Shown one piece after another: positions 36,596 through 44,905 of a DNA stretch of 64,000 nt. The stretch lies in assembly GCF_018398425.1 (NCBI RefSeq), contig NZ_JADPMV010000002.1, positions 1,178,001-1,242,000 on the forward strand, written 5' to 3'. Origin of the DNA: Pseudomonas lalucatii. Its GTDB lineage: Bacteria; Pseudomonadota; Gammaproteobacteria; Pseudomonadales; Pseudomonadaceae. Every line of letters starts with the position of its first letter. Position 1 is the stretch's first letter. The notes under the pieces are model-generated. The model ran no database searches. It was given only the letters and a program-made list of their open reading frames with translations, and was not told where the DNA came from. Both the position numbers and the translations under genes were made by a program.

Positions 36596-37159
36596 ATGCC
36601 TCAGCAAAACAGCCGCGTCCCGCCTCCCTCGGCCCTGCTGATCATCGATATGCAGCAAGGCATCCGCGACCTGGACCGGCCGCGCAACAATCCCCAGGCC
36701 GAGACGCGCATCGCCGCACTGCTGGCCCACTGGCGCGCCCGCAACTGGCCGCGGGTGCATATCCGCCATGTCTCGCGGGCCCCGGACTCGGTGTTCGCCC
36801 CGGGTCAAGCCGGCGCCCTGTTCCAGCCGGAGCTGGCGCCACGTCCCGACGAAGCGGTGTTCGAGAAGAACGTCACCGATGCCTTCACCCACAGCGGCCT
36901 GGAGCGCTGGCTGCATGTGCGCGGCATCGGCCAGCTGGTCATCGTCGGCGTGGCCAGCGAGAACTCGGTGGAGGCCACAGCGCGCAGCGCCAGCAACCTG
37001 GGCTTTATCACCCGAGTGGTGGCGGACGCCTGCTATACCTTCGCCAAGCTCGACTATGGCGGTCGTCCGCGCAGCGCCGAGGAGGTGCACGACATGGCCA
37101 TGGCCAACCTGCAGGCCGAGTACGCCGAGGTAGTGGCGAGCACAGCGCTGCTGGATTAG
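36596..37159 (+). CDS. Isochorismatase-fold (cysteine hydrolase) family protein, nucleophile replaced by Ser
   Basis: 187 residues. The fold is clear: ALLIIDMQQGI with Asp18, EKNVTDAF with Lys91, and the helix segment VGVASENSVEATARSASNLGF. In active members of the family a Cys follows the Asp/Lys pair in that last motif; here the position is Ser124. The fold and remaining pocket residues are kept, and related bacterial proteins (YecD/YcaC-like) also lack the Cys. It may hydrolyse an amide by another route, or only bind a ligand. It is divergent from the NYN gene. Confidence 0.85.
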   Translation: MPQQNSRVPPPSALLIIDMQQGIRDLDRPRNNPQAETRIAALLAHWRARNWPRVHIRHVSRAPDSVFAPGQAGALFQPELAPRPDEAVFEKNVTDAFTHSGLERWLHVRGIGQLVIVGVASENSVEATARSASNLGFITRVVADACYTFAKLDYGGRPRSAEEVHDMAMANLQAEYAEVVASTALLD

Positions 37160-37257
37160 CCCCATGCCCCTGCGCGGCCTCTGCGGCCCGGGCGCCATTT
37201 GGAGCGCCCGCCGCGATCGGCTAGAGTGGCGCCCTGCCCCACAGGACCCCGACCACC

Positions 37258-37920
37258 ATGAATCCCCTGCTCGTCCTGCGCGACGCCTGGTTCTTCTTCA
37301 GTCACAACCTGCCGACCATCGCCCGCCTGTGCCTGCCGCTGGTGGTGCTCGAGGCCCTGGTCCAGCAACAGGTGAGCGCCCGGGTCGGACTCGACGCGGC
37401 GCTGCCCTACCGCCTGCTGGTCGGCCTGCTGTTCTACCCGCTGTACACCGCCGCGCTGATCCTCTTCCTCGACGCCCGCAGCCAGGGCCAGACGCCACGC
37501 CTGCGCGACCTGCTGGCCGCCGGCCTGGGCCTGTGGCCGCGCTTCGCCCTGCTGGCGGGCCTGAGCGCGCTGGCGATCATGCTCGGCGCCTCGCTGTTCA
37601 TCCTCCCGGGGCTGTGGATCATGATCAAGCTGGCCTTCGCCGAGTTCCTCCTGGTGCTGCGCGGCTTCACCCCGCTGCGTGCGCTGCACGAGAGCTTCGA
37701 GCAGACCAGCGGCTACTTCTGGCCGATCCTGCTCTGCGTACTGGGGGTGATGGTGCCGCTGTGGCTGCTCGACTGGCTGCTGCAGCCGGCCGGCGCGGCG
37801 GCGGCCGAGCCGTTGTTCGGCCTGCTGCTGTACAGCCTCAACGGCTTCCTGCAGCTGTTCGCCACGGTGGCGCTGTTTCGCCTGTTCATGTTGCGCGAGA
37901 CGCTGCCCGCCGAAGAGTGA
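37258..37920 (+). CDS. YciC/UPF0259 family inner-membrane protein
   Basis: 220 residues with about six hydrophobic segments. It begins with FFFSHNLPTIARLCLPLVVLE-type residues, and the central FAEFLLVLRGFTPLRALHES motif is shared with E. coli YciC. YciC-like proteins are inner-membrane proteins that have been linked to envelope homeostasis; the mechanism is unknown. A TAGAGT -10-like box lies 33 bases upstream. It is a likely single-gene unit. Confidence 0.82.
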   Translation: MNPLLVLRDAWFFFSHNLPTIARLCLPLVVLEALVQQQVSARVGLDAALPYRLLVGLLFYPLYTAALILFLDARSQGQTPRLRDLLAAGLGLWPRFALLAGLSALAIMLGASLFILPGLWIMIKLAFAEFLLVLRGFTPLRALHESFEQTSGYFWPILLCVLGVMVPLWLLDWLLQPAGAAAAEPLFGLLLYSLNGFLQLFATVALFRLFMLRETLPAEE

Positions 37921-37964
37921 AAGCCGACTAGGCTGTAGGGGCTGAACTGCAAGGAGGAGCCGCC

Positions 37965-38417
37965 ATGGCCGACGCCAACCCCAGCATCCTGTCCCACGTA
38001 TCCCTCGGCAGCAACCGCTTCGAGGAGGCCCTGGCCTTCTACGACCAGGTGCTGACGACCCTCGGCTGCCGCCGTATCCTCGCCCATCCCGGCGCCGTGG
38101 CCTATGGCCGCGACTATCCGGAGTTCTGGCTGCAGACGCCCATCGACGGCCAGCCGGCCAGCATCGGCAACGGCACCCACGTCGGTTTCTTCGCCCCCGA
38201 CAAGGCCGCAGTGGACGCCTTCCATCGCGCCGCACTGGCGGCCGGTGGCCGCGACGAGGGCGCCCCCGGCCCCCGCGCCGAGTACGGGGCGCCCTACTAC
38301 GGCTGCTTCGTGCGCGACCTCGATGGCCACAAGATCGAGGCCACCTTCTGGGACACGGCGCAGGAATACGAGCTGTACAGCGAGCCGGCCGAGACCCTGG
38401 ACGGCGCGCCCGCCTAG
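37965..38417 (+). CDS. VOC/glyoxalase superfamily protein
   Basis: 150 residues. One vicinal-oxygen-chelate domain: SHVSLGSNRFEEALAFYDQ at the start, HVGFFAPDKAAVDAFH in the middle and YYGCFVRDLDGHKIEATF at the end. Potential metal ligands are the first-strand His, the HVGFF His and Glu in KIEATF. These proteins bind or modify small toxic compounds (fosfomycin, bleomycin, methylglyoxal) or are uncharacterised, as here. A GGAGG site precedes the ATG. It ends 14 bases before the convergent SDR gene. Confidence 0.88.
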   Translation: MADANPSILSHVSLGSNRFEEALAFYDQVLTTLGCRRILAHPGAVAYGRDYPEFWLQTPIDGQPASIGNGTHVGFFAPDKAAVDAFHRAALAAGGRDEGAPGPRAEYGAPYYGCFVRDLDGHKIEATFWDTAQEYELYSEPAETLDGAPA

Positions 38418-38431
38418 GCGCTCGCCCGCCG

Positions 38432-39274
38432 TTAGCGCCCCGAGCCCTGGGGCTTGAGCCCCGACAGGCGCGGCAGCAGCACCCGCTCGAACAGGCGCGG
38501 GAAGAACCGCGCGAGCAGCCGTGCGCGCCAGCCGACATTCGACAGGATCAGCAGGCGCTTGCGCTTGAGCGCCCCCAGGTAGATGGCTTCGGCGACGTCC
38601 TGGGGCGAGGCCACCTTGCCCATCGCCAGGGGCGGCTGCGACGCCACCGAGCCGTCGCCGACCAGGGCGTTCTTGCGCAGGTCGGTGGCGGTGAAGCCGG
38701 GACACACCAGCATCACGTTCACCCCCGAACCCTTGAGCTCGTAGCGCAGGGTCTCGAACAGGCCGTGCAGGGCGTGCTTGCTGGCGTTGTAGGCGCTGCG
38801 GTAGAGCAGTGGGGCGAAGCCCGACAGGGAGCTGAGCACTATGACCTGGCCACCGCGGGCCAGCAGGCTGGGCAAGGCCGCCCGGGTGCAGTGCAGGGCG
38901 CCGAAATAGTTGACCGCCATGACCCGCTGGAACACCTCGAGGTCGGTCTCGGCGAAGCTGCTGCGGTGGGTGATGCCGGCGTTGTTGATCAGCACGTCGA
39001 TGCCGCCGAAACGCTCGATGGCCAGGGCCACGGCGCGCTGCACCGCCTCGGCGTCGGCGACGTCGCAGCGCAGGCCCAGGGCCTCGGCGTTGTGATGGTC
39101 GTCCAGGTGCTGCACCAGGCTGTCCAGCGCGTCCTGCTGCAGGTCGAGAATCACCAGCCTGGCCCCGGCCTGGGCCAGGCGCACGGCCAGGGCGCGACCG
39201 ATGCCGGCGCAGCCGCCGGTGATCAGCACCACCTTGCGATCGAATACCTTGTTGGCGAACACCTTGCGGTACAT
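38432..39274 (-). CDS. Short-chain dehydrogenase/reductase
   Basis: 280 residues. The cofactor motif is LITGGCAGIGRAL, the NNAG block is LINNAGITHRSSF, and the catalytic residues are Ser in VLSSLSGF and Tyr-x3-Lys in YNASKHAL. The C-terminal 35 residues are basic and hydrophobic (RARLLARFFPRLFERVLLP), possibly a membrane-associating segment. It is a probable NAD(P)H-linked oxidoreductase of lipids or steroids; similar genes occur at this place in P. aeruginosa (PA3957 region). Confidence 0.9.
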   Translation of the reverse strand: MYRKVFANKVFDRKVVLITGGCAGIGRALAVRLAQAGARLVILDLQQDALDSLVQHLDDHHNAEALGLRCDVADAEAVQRAVALAIERFGGIDVLINNAGITHRSSFAETDLEVFQRVMAVNYFGALHCTRAALPSLLARGGQVIVLSSLSGFAPLLYRSAYNASKHALHGLFETLRYELKGSGVNVMLVCPGFTATDLRKNALVGDGSVASQPPLAMGKVASPQDVAEAIYLGALKRKRLLILSNVGWRARLLARFFPRLFERVLLPRLSGLKPQGSGR

Positions 39275-39319
39275 ACCCTGCCCCCCGGCTTTGCTTGTTC
39301 GGCTGACTCCTGGCGCCCA

Positions 39320-39559
39320 CTACAACCGCTTATGGCTGCCATCGCAACAGGGCGGCGTGGCGGTGCGCTTGCAGCCGCAGAAATACAGGGTCTCGCTGGT
39401 CACGGCGCGGTACTTCAGCGGGGTCAGGCCGGTGCCCTTGTGGCTGCCGTCGCAGAACGGCTGGCTCGCGCTGCGCCCGCAGCGGCACCAGAAATAGTCC
39501 TTGCCCGCCGTCACCTCGACCGCATAGGGGCCGCGTTGGGCTATCAGTGCTTCGCTCAT
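39320..39559 (-). CDS. Double CDGSH iron-sulfur domain protein
   Basis: 79 residues with two CDGSH cluster sites: CRCGRSASQPFCDGSH and CGCKRTATPPCCDGSH, each offering three Cys and one His for a [2Fe-2S] cluster. The second has an extra Cys next to the third ligand. Such dual-CDGSH proteins are small redox or iron-sulfur transfer proteins of uncertain role. It is a compact single gene, 45 bases from the SDR start and divergent from the EEP-fold gene. Confidence 0.92.
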   Translation of the reverse strand: MSEALIAQRGPYAVEVTAGKDYFWCRCGRSASQPFCDGSHKGTGLTPLKYRAVTSETLYFCGCKRTATPPCCDGSHKRL

Positions 39560-39658
39560 GCCTGCTTCCTCGTGGGGGCCCGGCCGCACGGCGCCGCCCA
39601 ACTCCGGTATGCTCGCGTTCCTCCAGCATAGTTCAAGGCCCCGCGGCCACGCCTGCCC

Positions 39659-40573
39659 ATGACCCTGCCACGCCCCCTGCGCCTCGCCCTGCTCGGCCTG
39701 GCAGCCACCCTCGCCCTGTTGCTCGTCCTGCTCTACGGCCTGGCCTGGCGCCCGGCCGAGCGCGCACCGGCCACGTTCGACTGCGAGGCCGGAGCAGCGC
39801 TGCTGCAGCCGGGCCAGGCCTTGACGGTACTGACCTGGAACCTCGACGCCGAACGCCCCCCGAGCCAGGACGAGATGGTGCGCGTGCTGCGCGACGAACA
39901 GGCCGACATCGTCCTGCTGCAGGCCCTGCAGGACGGCGCCGGCGCCCAGCAGGAGCGGCTGGCCTTGCTGCGCGAGCGCCTCGGCGCGCTCTACCCCTGC
40001 GCCAGCCAGGCCTTCGTCTGGAAGACCGCCGTGCAACTGCAGCCGGCGAGTCTCGCCGGCGTCGCCCTGAAGCTGGCGACCCTCAGCCGCTACCGCATCG
40101 CCTCGGCCGAGCGCGTACAGCTGCCGCGCCGGCCGGGCAATCCGTTGCTGCAGCCGTTCGCCCCGCAGCCCGCGCTGCTGGTCAGCCAGCTGCCCCTGCG
40201 CGGCGGTGGCCGGCTGGCGGCCATCAACAGCCAGCTGGATGCCGCCGTCCCGGGGGACGATACCCTGCGTCGCCAGCTCGATGCGACCCTGGGCCTGCTC
40301 GAGCCGCTGCAGGCCGCCGGTGCGCCCTGGCTGCTCGGCGGCGACCTCGACCGCCGCCCGCCCGCCCAGGCGCGGCGCCGGGATGCGGCCGCCGGCCGCG
40401 AACTGAACCGGCTCGCCGCGCGTTACCCGATGATTGCCCGTCCCGAGTCGGCCGCTGGCGGCCTCGGCTTTCTGCTGCACAGCCCGCACCTCACCCCCCT
40501 GGACACCCAGATGAGCCCGGCGCAGGCGCACCGCCCGCGGCTCGTGCGCCTGCTGCTGCCGGCCCTCGACTAG
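39659..40573 (+). CDS. Exonuclease/endonuclease/phosphatase-fold protein with degenerate active site
   Basis: 304 residues. A membrane anchor or signal spans residues 8-30. The EEP fold is traceable: VLTWNLDAE (Asn61 kept), IVLLQALQD (Ala89 where the catalytic Glu normally sits), AAINSQLDA (Gln192 where His is normal), LLGGDLDRRP (Asp231 in place of Asn) and AHRPRLV (Ala290 in place of the catalytic Asp of SDH). With the metal ligand and general base lost it is unlikely to be a nuclease or phosphatase. The frame is intact and starts with good spacing after a TATGCT -10-like box, so it is a pseudoenzyme or very diverged, not a broken gene. Confidence 0.8.
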   Translation: MTLPRPLRLALLGLAATLALLLVLLYGLAWRPAERAPATFDCEAGAALLQPGQALTVLTWNLDAERPPSQDEMVRVLRDEQADIVLLQALQDGAGAQQERLALLRERLGALYPCASQAFVWKTAVQLQPASLAGVALKLATLSRYRIASAERVQLPRRPGNPLLQPFAPQPALLVSQLPLRGGGRLAAINSQLDAAVPGDDTLRRQLDATLGLLEPLQAAGAPWLLGGDLDRRPPAQARRRDAAAGRELNRLAARYPMIARPESAAGGLGFLLHSPHLTPLDTQMSPAQAHRPRLVRLLLPALD

Positions 40574-40608
40574 GCGCCGGAGCGGCCCGCCAGAAGGGCC
40601 ACGGTGGC

Positions 40609-43140
40609 CTACTTGCGCGGCTTGGCCCGCGCCGTGGGCTCGGCCACCAGCGGATCGTCCGGCCAGTAGTGCTTGGGGTAGCGGCCCTTGAGGTCCTTCT
40701 TCACCTCGGCATAGGTGCTGGCCCAGAAGCTGGCCAGGTCCTGGGTCACCTGCACCGGCCGGCGCGCCGGCGACAGCAGGTGCAGCTTGACCGGCTGCCG
40801 GCCGCCGGCCAGGCGCGGCGTCTCGGCCAGGCCGAACAGCTCCTGCAGGCGCACCGCCAGTACCGGGGGATGCTCGCCGTAGTCGATGTTGATGCGCGAG
40901 CCGGACGGCACCTGCAGGGCACGCGGGGCCAGCTCGTCGAGCCGTTGCGGCAGCGGCCAGGGCAGCAGGTTGCGCAGCAGGCCGGACAGGTCCAGGCTGG
41001 CGAAGTGACTGAGGCGGCTGACCCTGCCCAGGTAGGGCAGCAGCCAGTCCTCCAGGCTGGCCAGCAGCGCCGCGTCGGACAGGTCCGGCCAGTCGCTGTG
41101 GCCCCGCTCGGCCAGGTCGAGGTCGCGTAGCAGCCGCACCCGCGCCTGCCACTGGCGCAGCTCCGCGGTCCAGGGCAGCAACTCCAGGCCCTTGCGCCGC
41201 ACCAGGCCGAGCAGGGCGCGGCTGCGCTGGGCCTCGTCCAGCTCGCTCAGGGGCTCGCGCTCGAGCACCAGTTCGCCGACCCGACGCTGGCGCTCGGCGC
41301 GCAGCACGCCCTCGCGCTCGTCCCAGTCGAGCAGCTCAAGCTCACTGACCTGCTCGGCCAGGACGCTTGCGAACAGCGCCGGGTCCAGGTCGGTCGCCAG
41401 GTAGATACGCTCCTCGCGCTGGCCCTGGCGGCTGCCGAGGTCGGCCAGCACCAGCCACTCATGCTTCATCAGTGCATCCGGCTCGGCGAACTGCGCGGCG
41501 CGGCCGTTGGCCAGGCGGTACTCGCCACCGCCGTCGCGGCGCTGGCGGGCGACACGGTCGGGATAGGCGAAGGCCAGCAGGGCGCCGAGCCAGCGCGGGT
41601 GCTCCGGGTCGGCCACCGCTTCGCTCGGCTGGCCACGCAGATAATTGCGGAACTGCCGCGCCAGCTGCCGCACGCGCTGCACCCCGCCTTGCGCACCGCG
41701 CGCGGCCTTGTGCTCGCCACTGAGCAGGGCCAGGCGGCCGTGCAGGTCGGCGCCGGCGCCGCGCAGGATGTCCCGCTCGCCCAGCAGGGCGGCGACATCG
41801 CAGGCCAACGAACCCAGGCCCAGGGCCTGGCCGCGCAGCAGCAGGTGGGCGAGGCGCGGATGGCTCGGCAGCTCGGCCATGGCCTGGCCGTGGGCGGTCA
41901 GGGCGCCGCGCTCGTCCAGGGCGCCAAGGCGTGCCAGCAGATCCCGGGCCTGGGCGTAGGCCGCCGCCGGCGGCCTATCGAGCCAGGCCAGTTCGTCCGG
42001 CGCGACACCCCAGCGGGCCAGTTGCAGGGCCAGGCCGGCCAGGTCGGCCTGGAGGATTTCCGCCGCCGAATAACTCGCCAGCTGCTCGTGCTGGGCCTCG
42101 GACCACAGGCGGTAGCACACGCCCGGCTGCAGGCGCCCGGCGCGGCCGGCGCGCTGGGTGGCGCTGGCGCGGGAGATGCGCTGGGTGTCCAGGCGGGTCA
42201 TGCCGCTGCCCGGGTCGAAGCGCGGCACCCGCGCCAGGCCGGCGTCCACCACCACCCGCACGCCGTCGATGGTCAGGCTGGTCTCGGCGATATTGGTCGC
42301 CAGCACCACCTTGCGCGTACCGGCCGGGGCCGGCTCGATGGCCGCGCGCTGCGCGCCCAGCTCCAGCTCGCCGTGCAGCGGGCACAGACGGATGTCGTCG
42401 CGCCCCGCCAGGGCCTCGGCCAGCTGTTGGTGGACGCGGCGGATCTCCGCCTGCCCTGGGAGGAACACCAGCAGGCTGCCGGGCTCGTCGGCGAGCGCCT
42501 GCAGCACCGTCTGCACCACCCGCGGCTCGGGCCACTCGCCGGCCTGCCAGGGGGCGCCCCAGCGAATGTCCACCGGAAACATGCGCCCCTCGCTGCGCAG
42601 CACCGGCGCCTCGCCCAGCAGCGCCGCCAGGCGTTCGCCCTCCAGGGTCGCCGACATCAGCAGCAGCTTCAGCGCCGGCTCGCCGCTGTCGGCGTCACGC
42701 AGCATGGTGCGGCCGTTGAGGCACAGGGCCAGGGCCAGGTCGGCGTCGAGGCTGCGCTCGTGGAACTCGTCGAAAATCACCAGGCCGACGCCCTCCAGGG
42801 CCGGGTCGTCCTGCAGGCGGCGGGTGAGGATGCCCTCGGTGACCACCTCGATGCGCGTCTTCGGGCCGACCTTGCTGTCCAGGCGGATGCGGTAGCCGAC
42901 GGTCTCGCCGACCCGCTCGCCCAACTCGCTGGCCAGGCGCTCGGCGGCGGCCCGGGCCGCCAGGCGGCGCGGCTCGAGCATGAGGATGCGCTGGCCGGCG
43001 AGCCAGGGCTCATCGAGCAGGGCCAGGGGCACGCGGGTGGTCTTGCCGGCACCGGGCGGCGCCTCCAGCACCGCCTCGTGGCGGCCGGCGAGGGCCTGGC
43101 GCAGATCGTCCAGCAGGGCGTCGATGGGCAGGGCAGTCAT
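40609..43140 (-). CDS. hrpB: ATP-dependent helicase HrpB
   Basis: 843 residues, DEAH-box family. Motifs: PPGAGKTT with Lys33, EPRRLAARAAAERLA, DEFHERS (in place of DEAH), MSATL, SLLVFLPGQAEI, TNIAETSLTIDGV and QRAGRAGR. The helicase-associated domain (HA2) is at about 430-510 and the C-terminal HrpB_C domain at about 650-830 (SGSRINIDYGE, ASFWASTYAEVKKDLKGRYPKHYWPDDP). It is an RNA helicase of unclear role, related to mRNA processing. The ATG at 43140 is preferred: GGAG lies six bases upstream, and the in-frame GTG six bases earlier overlaps that site. Confidence 0.95.
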   Translation of the reverse strand: MTALPIDALLDDLRQALAGRHEAVLEAPPGAGKTTRVPLALLDEPWLAGQRILMLEPRRLAARAAAERLASELGERVGETVGYRIRLDSKVGPKTRIEVVTEGILTRRLQDDPALEGVGLVIFDEFHERSLDADLALALCLNGRTMLRDADSGEPALKLLLMSATLEGERLAALLGEAPVLRSEGRMFPVDIRWGAPWQAGEWPEPRVVQTVLQALADEPGSLLVFLPGQAEIRRVHQQLAEALAGRDDIRLCPLHGELELGAQRAAIEPAPAGTRKVVLATNIAETSLTIDGVRVVVDAGLARVPRFDPGSGMTRLDTQRISRASATQRAGRAGRLQPGVCYRLWSEAQHEQLASYSAAEILQADLAGLALQLARWGVAPDELAWLDRPPAAAYAQARDLLARLGALDERGALTAHGQAMAELPSHPRLAHLLLRGQALGLGSLACDVAALLGERDILRGAGADLHGRLALLSGEHKAARGAQGGVQRVRQLARQFRNYLRGQPSEAVADPEHPRWLGALLAFAYPDRVARQRRDGGGEYRLANGRAAQFAEPDALMKHEWLVLADLGSRQGQREERIYLATDLDPALFASVLAEQVSELELLDWDEREGVLRAERQRRVGELVLEREPLSELDEAQRSRALLGLVRRKGLELLPWTAELRQWQARVRLLRDLDLAERGHSDWPDLSDAALLASLEDWLLPYLGRVSRLSHFASLDLSGLLRNLLPWPLPQRLDELAPRALQVPSGSRINIDYGEHPPVLAVRLQELFGLAETPRLAGGRQPVKLHLLSPARRPVQVTQDLASFWASTYAEVKKDLKGRYPKHYWPDDPLVAEPTARAKPRK

Positions 43141-43279
43141 GGGCACTCCAGTTCGGGGCGGCGATTATAACGGCGAACCGCACCCCGGCCCCACGGTCCA
43201 ACCCCCGCCGGCAGCTGCCGCAGCGGTATTGCCACAGCCGCCTTGCTATAGTTGCGCCACCCTCATAAGGAGATGTTCG

Positions 43280-43696
43280 ATGCCCCTGCACACCCGCATT
43301 GTCGGCGGTGTTCTCGCCGTCACCCTGTTCACCCAGCTGAGCGCCTGCGGCACCCTGTTCTTCCCCGACCGACGCGGCCAGATCGAGGGCCGGGTCGACC
43401 CGGTGGTGGTGGCGCTGGACGCCATCGGCATCCTGTTCTACGTCATTCCCGGGCTGATCGCCTTCGGCATCGACTTCGCCACCGGCGCCATCTACCTGCC
43501 GAACGGCCAGTACTCCATGGCCCCCGAGACCCTCAAGCAGGCGCTGGACGCCGAGGGCCGCATCGACAACGCCAGGCTCAAGGCGCTGATCGAGCAGCAC
43601 ACCGGCCACAGCCTGCCGCTGGACGACCCACGGCTGATCCGTCACAGCGGCAGTGTCGAGCAACTGGCCAGCTACGGCCTGGTACCGGCGGTCTAA
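43280..43696 (+). CDS. YceK/YidQ-like lipoprotein
   Basis: 138 residues. The signal peptide ends in a lipobox (LSAC, Cys23), so it is predicted to be a lipoprotein. The mature protein begins GTLFFPDRRGQ and has one long hydrophobic stretch (VVVALDAIGILFYVIPGLIAF), then a polar tail ending SYGLVPAV. It belongs to the YceK/YidQ family of small Pseudomonas and enteric lipoproteins of unknown function. AAGGAG precedes the ATG. It lies 24 bases before the fieF-like gene and is co-oriented. Confidence 0.85.
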   Translation: MPLHTRIVGGVLAVTLFTQLSACGTLFFPDRRGQIEGRVDPVVVALDAIGILFYVIPGLIAFGIDFATGAIYLPNGQYSMAPETLKQALDAEGRIDNARLKALIEQHTGHSLPLDDPRLIRHSGSVEQLASYGLVPAV

Positions 43697-43720
43697 GATG
43701 CCCGGCCCGGCGGAGGCATC

Positions 43721-44605
43721 GTGAAGCTGACGCCGCATCACGCCCGGCTGATGCGCCTGGCCACCGCCGCGGCGCTGGCCACGGCCCTCACCCTGGCCCT
43801 GGCCAAGGCCATCGCCTGGTGGCTGAGCGGCTCGGTCAGCCTGCTCGCCGGCCTCACCGACTCGCTGCTCGACGGCGCCGCCTCGCTGCTCAACCTGCTG
43901 GCCGTGCATTACGCCCTGCGCCCGGCGGACGAGGATCACCGTTACGGCCACGGCAAGGCCGAGGCCCTGGCCGGGCTCGGCCAGGCGCTGTTCATCGCCG
44001 CCAGTTCGGTACTGGTGGCGGTACAGGGGGTCGAGCGCCTGCTCGAGCCACGACCGCTGACGGCCGAGGCCCTGGGCATCGCGGTGATGCTGCTGTCGCT
44101 GGCGCTGACCTTCGCCCTGCTGCTGTTCCAGCGTCATGTGGTGCGCCAGACCGGCTCCACCGCGATCCACGCCGACTCCCTGCACTACCGCTCCGACCTG
44201 CTGCTCAACGGCAGCATCCTGCTGGCCCTGGTCCTGGCCAGCCTCGGCTGGCCGGAGGTGGATGCGCTGTTCGCCATCGGCATCGCCTGCTACATCCTGT
44301 GGAGCGCCATCAGCATCGTCCGCGAGGCGGTGGCGGTGCTGATGGACCAGGAGCTGTCGCCGGAGATCAGCGAGCAGATGCACGCCCTGGCCTGCGGCGT
44401 GCCCGGGGTGCTCGGCGCCCACGACCTGCGCACCCGCATCTCCGGCACCCACTGGTTCGTCCAGCTGCACCTGGAGCTGCCCGGCGAGATCAGCCTGTCC
44501 CAGGCCCACGCCCTGTGCGTGCGGGTGGAGGCGGCCATCCGCCGCGAGTTCCCCCGCGCCGAGGTGCTGGTGCATGCCGACCCGTCCGAGGTGGTCGAAC
44601 GCTGA
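43721..44605 (+). CDS. fieF: Cation diffusion facilitator (FieF/YiiP type)
   Basis: 294 residues from a GTG start preceded by CGGAGG. Six membrane helices occupy about 10-205. Metal sites appear as Asp residues in LTDSLLDGAAS (helix 2) and HADSLHYRSD (helix 5), the pattern of iron/zinc CDF exporters. The C-terminal cytoplasmic domain (about 210-294) contains HDLRTRISGTHWFVQLHLELP, the metal-sensing dimer domain. It exports Fe(II) or Zn(II) in exchange for protons. No metal-specific regulator is adjacent. Confidence 0.92.
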   Translation: MKLTPHHARLMRLATAAALATALTLALAKAIAWWLSGSVSLLAGLTDSLLDGAASLLNLLAVHYALRPADEDHRYGHGKAEALAGLGQALFIAASSVLVAVQGVERLLEPRPLTAEALGIAVMLLSLALTFALLLFQRHVVRQTGSTAIHADSLHYRSDLLLNGSILLALVLASLGWPEVDALFAIGIACYILWSAISIVREAVAVLMDQELSPEISEQMHALACGVPGVLGAHDLRTRISGTHWFVQLHLELPGEISLSQAHALCVRVEAAIRREFPRAEVLVHADPSEVVER

Positions 44606-44632
44606 GCGCCCCGCCCGCGCTTCTGCACCAGG

Positions 44633-44663
44633 CAAGAAAAAGGGGAGGCCTGGCGGCCTCCCC
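44633..44663 (-). terminator. Intrinsic terminator pointing leftward
   Basis: GGGGAGGCC (44642-44650) and GGCCTCCCC (44655-44663) form a nine-base perfect stem with a TGGC loop. On the rightward strand it is preceded by AAGAAAAA and followed by TCTGCAATGG; on the leftward strand the hairpin is followed by TTTTTCTT. The polarity is therefore leftward, yet no leftward gene is annotated on its right. Confidence 0.7.
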
Positions 44664-44905
44664 TCTGCAATGGTGTCCTGTGCTGACGATGCTGTCGTCG
44701 CTTTCGTCGCCCGCCTGGTTGGGCAGTGCGGACCCGGTTGCCGGAACGGCCCGGTAGGGCCGGCGGCGCCGGCGCACCTGATTGGGCGCGCCGGGTGGAC
44801 GTGTCGTCCGGGCCGTGAAACTGAGGTAAAGATTAAGGCAACGGCAGCGGCAGCGGATTGCCAATATTGCTCACATACACATAGCTTGCGCAATTTTTAA
44901 CTGCG
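44633..44905 (-). ncRNA. Candidate leftward small RNA or short leader transcript (speculative)
   Basis: Inferred only from the leftward terminator at 44633-44663 and the AT-rich divergent region at about 44820-44945 that could hold a leftward promoter. No known RNA family is recognised. A very short leftward frame (13 codons starting GTG, with a PLPLPLP run) lies in it, but I cannot support it as a gene. The 5' end is a guess. Confidence 0.25.

Noticed and set aside
43140..43146. Alternative GTG start for hrpB six bases upstream
   Set aside because: It overlaps the GGAG ribosome site; the ATG has proper spacing.
44650..44893. Leftward protein-coding gene in the fieF-Lrp gap (long open frame with Arg/Pro-rich translation)
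   Set aside because: The frame runs on through the terminator and into fieF antisense, lacks a ribosome site, and has a composition typical of non-coding GC-rich DNA.
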